From: Microbacteriaceae bacterium UBA1487
GTDB lineage: Bacteria > Actinomycetota > Actinomycetes > Actinomycetales > Microbacteriaceae
DNA length: 5,208 nucleotides
Reading direction: 5' to 3'
NCBI GenBank assembly: GCA_002325245.1
Contig: DCRR01000013.1
Location: 132,417 to 137,624 of the forward strand
The position numbers and the translations under genes are program-made. Below, piece by piece: positions 1 to 5,208 of the stretch. Below the pieces are notes generated by a model. That model saw only the letters and a program-made list of their open reading frames with translations. It did no database searches and had not been told where the DNA came from. The first letter of the stretch is position 1. Every line of letters begins with the position of its first letter.

Positions 1-314
1 CGGCCTGCTGCGCGCCCCTCACCCGCGCGCCGCTCGACGCCGCCGAGGCCGACGACGTCGCCCGCCGGTTCAAGGCGCTCGGCGATCCGACCCGCGTGCG
101 GCTGATCTCGATCGTCGCCGCCTCCGACGGCCAAGAGGCCTGCGTGTGCGACCTCACCGAACCGGTCGGGCTCAGCCAGCCGACCGTCTCGCACCACCTG
201 AAGATCCTGATGGATGCCGGCTTCCTCACCCGCAGCAAGCGCGGCACCTGGGCGTACTACCGTCTCGTCCCGGGCAGCCTGGAACAGCTCGGGCTCGTGC
301 TCGCCACCGGCTGA
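1..314 (+). CDS. arsR: ArsR/SmtB-family metal(loid)-responsive repressor, 5'-truncated
   Basis: A winged-helix transcriptional repressor that is expected to leave its operator when thiol-binding metal or metalloid ions (arsenite, antimonite, cadmium, lead) bind. The reading frame is open from position 3, giving 103 visible residues; the true start is off the left edge. Visible features are an N-terminal Cys-Cys pair (visible residues 2-3), the dimer-core motif FKALGDPTRVRL, the alpha-3 metal motif ACVCDL (Cys47 and Cys49), the recognition helix GLSQPTVSHHLKIL, and the wing ending in WAYYRLV. CxCDL is the classic ArsR/CadC metal-sensing position. The N-terminal Cys pair recalls CadC and the Corynebacterium ArsR type, so arsenite is likely but Cd/Pb sensing is not excluded. 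It ends in TGA at 312-314, converging on the minus-strand operon with only 7 bp between stops. Its targets (acr3, arsC or similar) would be to the left and are not in view. Confidence 0.9.
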   Translation, partial: ACCAPLTRAPLDAAEADDVARRFKALGDPTRVRLISIVAASDGQEACVCDLTEPVGLSQPTVSHHLKILMDAGFLTRSKRGTWAYYRLVPGSLEQLGLVLATG

Positions 315-341
315 GTCGGCGCTAGACGATCGTGGCGCCGA
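315..341. terminator. possible hairpin at the convergent gene junction
   Basis: A perfect 7-bp inverted repeat (TCGGCGC at 316-322, GCGCCGA at 335-341) encloses a 12-nt loop that itself holds the palindrome ACGATCGT (326-333). It begins right after the arsR stop and spans the stop of the opposing transporter gene, so it could serve as a shared bidirectional terminator. There is no U-tract on either strand, and such short GC inverted repeats arise by chance in this base composition, so the call is weak. Confidence 0.28.
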
Positions 342-1377
342 ACGCCCAGCCGAGGGCGTAGGTGACCGCGGCGGCGCCGTAGCCGATGGCAAGCTGCCGC
401 AGCGCGCGCTTCAGCGGGGACGCGCCGGAGAGCACCCCGACGATCGCGCCCGTCGCCAGCAGCGCGAGGCCGACCGCGACGGAGGCGATCACGACCGCCA
501 CCAGCCCGTCTGCGCCGAAGAGGTAGGGCAGCACCGGGATCACGGCCCCCGCCGCGAAGAACGCGAAGCTCGAGATCGCGGCCCGCCAGGTGGAGCCGAC
601 CGCCTCGTGCTCGTCGTGGTCGTCGTCGTGGTCGATGCGGCGTACCGCCAGCACCTCCTGCGCGCGCTGCTCGGCCTGCTCCTCCGACATGCCGCGAGCG
701 CGATACACGAGCGCGAGCTCGTTCGCGTCGACGTCGAGCGCCGCCACCGCGCCGTGCGAGGCCGGGTCGGCGCGGGAGGCGGTGAGCAGCTCGCGCTGCG
801 AGCGCACCGAGACGTATTCCCCCGCCGCCATGGAGAGGGCTCCGGCCAGGAGCCCCGCGATGCCGGTGAACAGCACCACCGAGGAGGCGGCTCCGGTCGC
901 GCTCACCCCGAGCACCAGCGCCAGGTTCGAGACGAGTCCGTCGTTCGCGCCGAACACCGCCGCGCGGAACGTGCCGGCCAGCCGCAATCGTCCCCGGGCC
1001 GCAAGGCCGCGCAGCACCTCGCCGTGGATGCGCTCGTCGGCCGCCATGGCGTCCGTCGCATCCGCGTCGTCGTCGTAGGGCGAGCGCGCCTCGGCGCGCT
1101 GCGCCAGGGCCAGCACGAACAGGCTGCCGAAGTGCCTCGCCAGCCACGCCAGACCGCGGGTGCGCAGGCTGCCGCGCTTCGGGGCGCCGACGTCGTCGCC
1201 GAGCAGCGCGAGCCAGTGCGCCTCGTGGCGCCCCTCGGCGCTGGCCAGGCCGAGCAGGATCTCGCGCTCCGCCCCCTCGGCCCGCTCGGCGAGTTCGCGA
1301 TAGACCTGGGCCTCCGCGCGCTCGTCGGCGAGGTGCCGCCGCCAGCGCTGGATCTGCCGTCGCGTCGGGGAGCTCAT
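322..1377 (-). CDS. ferritin-like/VIT1 (CCC1, MbfA-type) membrane Fe/Mn transporter
   Basis: A 351-residue protein. Residues about 8-125 form a ferritin/rubrerythrin-like domain of the kind found at the N-terminus of bacterial CCC1 proteins. Diiron-type ligands are visible at Glu19, Glu48-x-x-His51 and Glu115-x-x-His118, with Tyr26. Residues about 138-351 form a VIT1/CCC1 domain with five likely membrane helices (roughly 140-160, 165-187, 264-286, 288-315, 326-350). The signature FGANDGLVSNLALVLG carries the helix-1 Asp146. The cytosolic metal-binding segment lies at about 188-260. In rhizobial MbfA this architecture is a membrane ferritin that exports iron under iron or peroxide stress; plant and yeast VIT1/CCC1 move Fe/Mn into vacuoles. 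Export of excess Fe(II) or Mn(II) is the likely role here. The start is ATG at 1377, which overlaps the upstream epimerase stop by 4 bp (ATGA), implying translational coupling. No good Shine-Dalgarno is seen. The first cytosolic helix has few Glu residues, and a His/Asp cluster appears at 249-258 instead. Confidence 0.92.
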   Translation of the reverse strand: MSSPTRRQIQRWRRHLADERAEAQVYRELAERAEGAEREILLGLASAEGRHEAHWLALLGDDVGAPKRGSLRTRGLAWLARHFGSLFVLALAQRAEARSPYDDDADATDAMAADERIHGEVLRGLAARGRLRLAGTFRAAVFGANDGLVSNLALVLGVSATGAASSVVLFTGIAGLLAGALSMAAGEYVSVRSQRELLTASRADPASHGAVAALDVDANELALVYRARGMSEEQAEQRAQEVLAVRRIDHDDDHDEHEAVGSTWRAAISSFAFFAAGAVIPVLPYLFGADGLVAVVIASVAVGLALLATGAIVGVLSGASPLKRALRQLAIGYGAAAVTYALGWAFGATIV

Positions 1378-2312
1378 GCGCCGTACACCAGACCCCACGA
1401 GCCCTCCCAGCGCTCCCCCGGCTCGAGCCAGATGAGACCCTGGCCCGAGTTGAGGGCATCCGGCGGCGCGGTCATCGGCTCCACCGCGACAGCGGCGACG
1501 CGCTCCCCCGCCTTCGGGAAGATCTGCGTCGTGAACACCTGCACGTAGCCCCAGTCGGCGTTCTGCCAGAGCGTCAGGCGACGCCCGTCGGGGGCCTCGA
1601 GCCACGCGCTCGCCCCGCGCACGCTGGCATCCGGCTCCCCGGCCATCGGCGTGAGGGTGAGACCCCCGAAGGCGGTGTCGAGGTCGAGCTCGCCGACCGG
1701 TCGGGGCGTGCGCACGTCGGCGCCGGTGCCGTCGACCGGCGATTCGGCGATCGGGTTCATCCGCTCGTCGACCTCGAAGAAGCGGGACGCCGGAACGGTG
1801 AGCCGCAGATCGGTGATCGGCACGTCGCCGATCCGCAAATACGGATGCGTGCCCACCGCATAGGGCGCCGACCGCGTCGCGCGGTTCTCGACCCCGTGGG
1901 TGACGGTCAGTCCGTCGGCGACCACCTCGTAGCGCACCCAGGTGTCGAGCTCGAAGGGCCAGCCGTGCTGCGGGGCGATGCGGGCGCCGAGGGTCACCGC
2001 CTCCGCCGTGCGCTCGCGCACCTCGTACTCGGCGAACTGCAGCAGCCCGTGCAGGGCGCCGCCGCGGACCGGCTCGGTGATGTCGAGCTGCTGCACGGCG
2101 CCGTCGAGCATCCAGCGCGCATCCCGCACGCGGTTCGGCCACGGCGACAGCACGACGCCGTTGCAGAACTCGGGTGCCTCCCCGGCCGGAACCGGCTCGG
2201 TGAGCTGCACGCCGTCGACACTCAGCGCGCACAGCACCGCGCCGACGGAGCCGATCTCGGCGCGCACGACGCCGCGCTCCAGCAGGAGACGTTCACCGGT
2301 GGGGGCACGCAT
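1374..2312 (-). CDS. aldose 1-epimerase (mutarotase) family protein, copy B
   Basis: A 312-residue cytosolic galactose-mutarotase-like protein, expected to interconvert the alpha and beta anomers of an aldose (galactose by context) before phosphorylation. The beta-sandwich family motifs are in order: NGVVLSPWPNRVRDARW (51-67), GGALHGLL with His88, PQHGWPF (114-120), GTHPYLR with the probable catalytic acid His156, LDTAF with Asp212, and VEPMTAPPDALNSG with the probable catalytic base Glu278. By alignment from memory these correspond to the GalM His, His, Asp and Glu active-site set. The HPY and EPMT-PPDA forms put it in the YihR-like subgroup rather than classic GalM, so its preferred sugar is not certain. 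The ATG at 2312 was chosen because it lines up with the start of the paralogue next door. It lies 9 bp after that gene's stop and has only a weak TAGG as ribosome site. Its stop overlaps the transporter start. Confidence 0.93.
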   Translation of the reverse strand: MRAPTGERLLLERGVVRAEIGSVGAVLCALSVDGVQLTEPVPAGEAPEFCNGVVLSPWPNRVRDARWMLDGAVQQLDITEPVRGGALHGLLQFAEYEVRERTAEAVTLGARIAPQHGWPFELDTWVRYEVVADGLTVTHGVENRATRSAPYAVGTHPYLRIGDVPITDLRLTVPASRFFEVDERMNPIAESPVDGTGADVRTPRPVGELDLDTAFGGLTLTPMAGEPDASVRGASAWLEAPDGRRLTLWQNADWGYVQVFTTQIFPKAGERVAAVAVEPMTAPPDALNSGQGLIWLEPGERWEGSWGLVYGA

Positions 2313-2321
2313 GATGTGAGC

Positions 2322-3248
2322 CTAGGCCTGGGGCGCCGGGCTGTAGCGCACGCCCCACGAAGCCTCGGCCCGCTCGCCCGGGTCAAGCCAGCGCAGGTCG
2401 GTGCCGGAGTTCAGCGCGTCCGGCGGAACCGTCATCGGCTCCAGGGCGACCGCGCGGTGCAGGCCCTCCTCGCCGGGAAAGTCGGCCGGGGTGAACACCT
2501 GCAGCCACCGGAACGCCGGGTCGGCCCAGACCGCCGTTGAGGCACCGTCGGGTGCGACCAACCACGCCACCTCCGCCGTTTCGGCGCGGTTCGCCAGCTG
2601 GCCGAAGCCGACGTTGAAATCGGCACCCGCGAGCGACGTCGCTGCACGCAGGTCGAACTCGGTGCCCGCCACCGGGTGCTCGGCGACCGGGTTGAGCCGG
2701 TCATCCAGCTCCAGGCGGGTCTCGCCCGCCACCCGCAGCGTCAGCTCGTCGGTCGGAGTCTCGCCGACCCGGAAGTACGGATGCGCGCCGACCGACCAGG
2801 GCGCGCGGGCCGTGCCGAGGTTCGCCGCGCCGTGCGTGACGGTGAGTCCATCGGCCTCCAGCGCGTACGTCACCCAGGTGTCGAGAATGAACGGCCAACC
2901 ATGCTGCGGGTAGATGGTCGCTCCGAGCGTGATCCAGCTGTCGGTGCGGGCGCGCTCGCGGTAGTCGGTGTTGCGCAACAGCCCGTGAATCGCGCCGCCG
3001 CGGCCGACATCGGTGATGTCCAGCTGCTGCACCTCCCCGTCGAGCGTCCACCGCGCATCCTTCACCCGGTTCGGCCACGGCGCCAGCACGATGCCGCAAC
3101 CGTGCGAGGGCAGGCTGTCGGCGGGGACGGTCTCGGTGATCCGGACGCCGCCGACGCGCACCTCGCGCAGCACCGCCGCGAGGGCGCCGATCTCGACCCG
3201 CACGCGACCATCTTCGAGCACAAACTGTTCACCGGTGGGAGAGTTCAC
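2322..3248 (-). CDS. aldose 1-epimerase (mutarotase) family protein, copy A
   Basis: A 308-residue paralogue of the next gene in the operon, identical at about half of positions by eye and collinear with almost no gaps through the first 220 residues. It has CGIVLAPWPNRVKDARW (51-67), GGAIHGLL with His88, PQHGWPF (114-120), GAHPYFR with His156, and LEPMTVPPDALNSG with the probable catalytic Glu270. The segment matching LDTAF in copy B reads FNVGF here, so Asn212 stands where copy B has the probable substrate-contacting Asp212. Start choice: GTG at 3248, 5 bp after the repressor stop, gives an N-terminus (xNSPTGEQFVLEDG) that matches copy B (MRAPTGERLLLERG) residue for residue. The longer open frame to 3401 lies wholly inside the repressor gene and looks like arginine-rich shadow sequence. 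There is no strong Shine-Dalgarno, so it is probably coupled to translation of the repressor. It may act on galactose or a different aldose from copy B. Confidence 0.92.
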   Translation of the reverse strand: MNSPTGEQFVLEDGRVRVEIGALAAVLREVRVGGVRITETVPADSLPSHGCGIVLAPWPNRVKDARWTLDGEVQQLDITDVGRGGAIHGLLRNTDYRERARTDSWITLGATIYPQHGWPFILDTWVTYALEADGLTVTHGAANLGTARAPWSVGAHPYFRVGETPTDELTLRVAGETRLELDDRLNPVAEHPVAGTEFDLRAATSLAGADFNVGFGQLANRAETAEVAWLVAPDGASTAVWADPAFRWLQVFTPADFPGEEGLHRAVALEPMTVPPDALNSGTDLRWLDPGERAEASWGVRYSPAPQA

Positions 3249-3253
3249 GTCCG

Positions 3254-4063
3254 TCAGCCTAGGAGGTCGGGCACCGCGAGCCGAGTGCCCGCGCGGGCGG
3301 CGACGCCGCGCAGCGCCTCGACGGCGGCCGGGTCGCCCGCGGTGACAAGCGTGTCGAAGTCGGCGAGGTTTCCGATACGGCCGAGGTGACGCTGGCCCCA
3401 TTTGGACGCGTCGGCCACCAGCACGCGCCGCGTCGCCGCGGCGACCAGGGCGCGCTTGATCTCCGCCTCCGGCAGGTTGAGGTTGGTGACCGCGCCGTCG
3501 TCGGCGATGCCGTTGCCGCCCAGGATCGCGAGGTCGGCGTGCAGTTCGGGGAGCGTGTTCGCGGCCAGCGGCGCCACCAGCGAGTGCTGCAGCGGCCGCA
3601 GCGTGCCCCCGGTCACGATCACGGTGAACCGCGGGATCGCCGCCTCCAGCGCGAGCGCGATCGACAGCCCGTTAGTGATCACCGTCAACTCGGTCAGGTC
3701 GCGGCGGGCCACGAGCGCGCGGGCCACGGCGAGTGTCGTCGAGCCGACATCGAGCAGAACGCTCGAGCCGTTGGCCACGAGCGCGGCGGCGCGGCGCCCG
3801 ATCGCGCGCTTCAGCTCGGCGTCGCGCTCGGCGGCCGTCTCGACGGGAGCTTCGCGCTCGGTGCCGGGCACCGGCATCGCGCCGCCGTGCACGCGGCGCA
3901 CCAGGCCGGCCTCGTCGAGGGCGCGAAGGTCGGAGCGCACCGTCACCTCGCTCACGCCGAAGTGATCGCGCACCTCCGACACCCGCACGTACCCACGCTC
4001 GGCGACGAGGGCCGCGAGGGCGGCTCGTCGGGCCTCTGCGGGGAGCTCGCCCCGGTCATCCAT
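3254..4063 (-). CDS. DeoR/GlpR-family sugar-responsive transcriptional repressor
   Basis: A 269-residue regulator of typical DeoR-family length. The N-terminal helix-turn-helix spans about residues 10-60, with RRAALAALVAERGYVRVSEV leading into HFGVSEVTVRSDLRALDEAG and ending in the family mark RRVHGGAM. The C-terminal DeoRC sensor domain (about 85-245) resembles ribose-5-phosphate isomerase folds and normally binds a phosphorylated sugar. It shows LLDVGSTT (104-110), ITNGLS (129-134), VTGGTLRP (150-157), LGGNGI (181-186) and VADASKWG (216-223). It is the first gene of the epimerase-transporter operon and divergent from galT, so control of galactose use is inferred; the inducer is unknown. The start at 4063 is preferred over one 48 bp upstream because AAAGGG sits 5 nt before it and the extra 16 residues look like leader sequence. 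It probably represses itself through the shared upstream region. Confidence 0.93.
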   Translation of the reverse strand: MDDRGELPAEARRAALAALVAERGYVRVSEVRDHFGVSEVTVRSDLRALDEAGLVRRVHGGAMPVPGTEREAPVETAAERDAELKRAIGRRAAALVANGSSVLLDVGSTTLAVARALVARRDLTELTVITNGLSIALALEAAIPRFTVIVTGGTLRPLQHSLVAPLAANTLPELHADLAILGGNGIADDGAVTNLNLPEAEIKRALVAAATRRVLVADASKWGQRHLGRIGNLADFDTLVTAGDPAAVEALRGVAARAGTRLAVPDLLG

Positions 4064-4068
4064 GGTCG

Positions 4069-4075
4069 CCCTTTC
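4069..4075 (-). promoter_or_regulatory. ribosome binding site of the DeoR-family repressor gene
   Basis: On the minus strand GAAAGGG ends 5 nt before the ATG at 4063. This is the only clear Shine-Dalgarno-like site in the operon, and it fixes the repressor start at 4063 rather than the in-frame ATG at 4111. The same bases contain one of the three CTTTC repeats (plus-strand reading), so a repressor bound there would also cover the ribosome-site DNA. Confidence 0.6.
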
Positions 4076-4128
4076 GCTCCGCGCGCCTTTCGATTTCTGT
4101 CGCATCTGCAAGCGCCGCTTTCAATATC
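4071..4128. promoter_or_regulatory. candidate DeoR-type operator: three CTTTC direct repeats
   Basis: CTTTC occurs three times in the same orientation, at 4071-4075, 4087-4091 and 4118-4122. The second and third extend to the similar 11-mers CTTTCGATTTC (4087-4097) and CTTTCAATATC (4118-4128). Start-to-start distances are 16 and 31 bp, about 1.5 and 3 helical turns. Several DeoR-family repressors, such as AgaR, recognise TTTC-rich tandem repeats. These are the only A/T-rich islands in the 73-bp divergent spacer, which fits an operator controlling both galT and the repressor operon. Binding by the neighbouring repressor is inferred. Confidence 0.45.
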
Positions 4129-4131
4129 GTA
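4125..4131. promoter_or_regulatory. galT: overlapping divergent -10 elements (TATCGTA)
   Basis: On the plus strand TATCGT (4125-4130) fits the actinobacterial -10 form TANNNT and lies at -12 to -7 relative to the galT GTG at 4137, the exact spacing of a leaderless transcript. On the minus strand the same bases read TACGAT (4131-4126), also TANNNT, and would start the repressor operon near 4119 with a leader of roughly 55 nt. No convincing -35 was found for either direction, which is common with this -10 class. It is a prediction from spacing and motif only. Confidence 0.45.
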
Positions 4132-4136
4132 ATCAG

Positions 4137-5208
4137 GTGCCCATCACTCACCACCGCAGCACCCTCGCCGACGGCCGCGAACTCATCTACTTCGACGACG
4201 CCGACACCGCCCTCGGGCCCGAGCGCGCGCTCGACCGTCGCGAGCTCGACCCGCGCCCCGCCACCGCCACCATGCGCCAGGACGTTCTCACCGGTGACTG
4301 GGTCTCGATCGCCGCCGCCCGCCAGAACCGCGCCTTCCTGCCGCCCGCCGAGCTCGACCCGCTCGCGCCGCAGAGCCCCGGCAACCCCTCCGAGGTGCCG
4401 TCGCTCTACGACGTGGCCGTGTTCGAGAACAAGTCGCCCTCCTTCGGTCCGGCGCTCGCCGACGACCCGAACGCGCCGCAGGGGCTCGCCGACCTGGCGA
4501 CGCTCGGCTACGGGCGCACCCGCACCTCCGTCGGCCGCTGCGAAGTGGTCTGCTTCAGTCCCGAGCACGAAGGCTCGTTCGGCAGCCTCAGCCCCAGCCG
4601 CGCCCGCACCGTCATCGAGGCGTGGGCGCACCGCACCGCCGAGCTCTCGGCGATGCCCGGCATCGAGCAGGTGTTCCCGTTCGAGAACCGCGGCGAGGCG
4701 ATCGGCGTCACCCTGCAGCACCCGCACGGGCAGATCTACGCCTACCCCTACGTCACGCCGCGCACCGCGCGCCTGCTCGACTCGATCCGGCAGCTCGGGC
4801 CCGACCTGTTCGAGCGCATCCTCGAATTCGAGCGCGCCAGCGAACGCGTCGTGCTCGCCGGCGAGCACTGGACGGCCTTCGTGCCGTTCGCGGCGCGCTG
4901 GCCCATCGAGATCCACCTGATGCCCCACCGCCATGTCGCCGACTTCGCCGAGACGAGCGAGGCCGAGCGCGACGAACTGGCGACGCTCTACCTGCGACTG
5001 CTGCGCGGCGTCGATGCGCTCTACGACACCCCCACCCCGTACATCGCCGCGTGGCATCAGGCCCCGGTGAACGTGGGACGCGACAGCGTACGCTTGCACC
5101 TCGAACTCACCTCGCCGCGCCGTGCGGCCGACAAGCTCAAGTACCTCGCCGGCTCGGAAGCCGCGATGGGAGCCTGGATCGGCGACGTCACCCCCGAAGC
5201 CGCGGCGG
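4137..5208 (+). CDS. galT: galactose-1-phosphate uridylyltransferase, 3'-truncated
   Basis: The Leloir-pathway enzyme that swaps UMP between UDP-glucose and galactose-1-phosphate, giving UDP-galactose and glucose-1-phosphate in the cytosol. 357 residues are visible and the frame is still open at the right edge; this is near full family length, so little is missing. Seen in order: LADGRELIYFDD (10-21), DVLTGDWVSIAAARQNRAF (49-67), DVAVFENKSPSF (92-103), CFSPEHEGSFG (139-149), and the active site TLQHPHGQIYAYP (192-204), with His197 as the nucleophile that carries UMP. The C-terminal half has HLMPHRH (260-266), AAWHQAP (304-310) and LHLELTSP (320-327). Start: GTG at 4137 matches the usual N-terminus; an in-frame ATG at 4062 would add 25 unlike residues and overlap the repressor start. 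No Shine-Dalgarno is present, so leaderless translation is likely. The E. coli zinc-ligand cysteines are replaced by Asp74 and Ala77. A galK gene probably follows. Confidence 0.95.
   Translation, partial: MPITHHRSTLADGRELIYFDDADTALGPERALDRRELDPRPATATMRQDVLTGDWVSIAAARQNRAFLPPAELDPLAPQSPGNPSEVPSLYDVAVFENKSPSFGPALADDPNAPQGLADLATLGYGRTRTSVGRCEVVCFSPEHEGSFGSLSPSRARTVIEAWAHRTAELSAMPGIEQVFPFENRGEAIGVTLQHPHGQIYAYPYVTPRTARLLDSIRQLGPDLFERILEFERASERVVLAGEHWTAFVPFAARWPIEIHLMPHRHVADFAETSEAERDELATLYLRLLRGVDALYDTPTPYIAAWHQAPVNVGRDSVRLHLELTSPRRAADKLKYLAGSEAAMGAWIGDVTPEAAA

Larger units (their letters stand above)
322..4063 (-). other. probable four-gene operon: repressor, two epimerases, metal transporter
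   Basis: Four minus-strand genes follow one another with gaps of 5 bp (repressor to epimerase A), 9 bp (A to B) and a 4-bp ATGA overlap (B to transporter). There is no internal space for a terminator or a promoter outside coding sequence. Co-transcription from the divergent region at 4064-4136 is the simplest reading. The first three products suit sugar use. The last is a metal exporter or store with no obvious link to it. Confidence 0.75.

Noticed and set aside
214..1548. A 444-codon plus-strand open frame antisense to the transporter gene
   Set aside because: Its product is low-complexity Arg/Ala/Gly/Val-rich and shows no domain. High GC leaves long stop-free frames opposite real genes, and the minus-strand gene here has clear family motifs.
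1378..2232. N-terminal extension of the transporter frame up to 2232
   Set aside because: The extension lies wholly inside epimerase copy B in another frame and is Arg-rich. The recognisable ferritin-like domain begins at the ATG at 1377.
3257..3266. AGGAGG at 3261-3266 as a Shine-Dalgarno
   Set aside because: It is on the plus strand, while the gene starting here is on the minus strand, so it cannot serve as its ribosome site. No plus-strand gene starts just after it.
3249..3401. Longer start for epimerase copy A at 3401
   Set aside because: The extra 51 residues are Arg-rich shadow of the repressor gene. The GTG at 3248 lines up exactly with the start of copy B.
4064..4111. Longer start for the DeoR-family repressor at 4111
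   Set aside because: The ATG at 4063 has a good ribosome site and gives the normal family length. The longer form would consume most of the promoter spacer.
1845..4132. Plus-strand open frames at 1845-2540, 2676-3389 and 3386-4132
   Set aside because: All are antisense shadows of the epimerase and repressor genes. The first two even resemble each other because the genes opposite them are paralogues.
4062..4136. Upstream in-frame ATG for galT at 4062
   Set aside because: It would add 25 residues unlike GalT N-termini and overlap the opposing start codon. The GTG at 4137 has the right -10 spacing and family-like N-terminus.
4056..5099. A 347-codon minus-strand open frame antisense to galT
   Set aside because: The sequence is Gly/Val/Arg/Glu-rich with no recognisable motif and mirrors codon structure of galT, which is certain from its HPHGQ active site.

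Overview
The window is a compact, very GC-rich stretch with strong G/C preference at third codon positions, GTG starts, tightly packed genes and a probable leaderless gene. Together with the protein types this points to a high-GC actinomycete, most likely of the Microbacteriaceae/Micrococcales kind. That placement is by feel of the proteins and is not tested by a search. No rRNA, tRNA, CRISPR array, insertion sequence or phage gene is visible.

Layout: (1) Positions 1-314, plus strand: the C-terminal part of an ArsR/SmtB metalloregulator whose start lies off the left edge. (2) Positions 322-4063, minus strand: a four-gene operon read right to left. It runs DeoR-family repressor, aldose 1-epimerase copy A, aldose 1-epimerase copy B, then a ferritin-like/VIT1 (MbfA-type) membrane iron or manganese transporter. 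The gaps are 5 bp, 9 bp and a 4-bp ATGA overlap. (3) Positions 4064-4136: a 73-bp divergent control region with overlapping opposed -10 candidates and three CTTTC repeats. (4) Position 4137 to the right edge, plus strand: galT, cut off near its C-terminus.

How it works together: GalT is the Leloir uridylyltransferase, and the two mutarotase-type epimerases would supply the alpha anomer of galactose or a related aldose to the kinase step. A galK gene is expected just beyond the right edge but is not in view. The DeoR-type repressor sits exactly where it could control both divergent units through the shared intergenic region, presumably with a phosphorylated sugar as inducer. The unusual parts are the second epimerase copy, which differs from the first at one probable active-site position, and the metal transporter translationally coupled to the end of the sugar operon. 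GalT also lacks the zinc-binding cysteines of the E. coli enzyme. I see no completely unknown system here. The most novel elements are the sugar-iron operon coupling and the symmetric divergent promoter.
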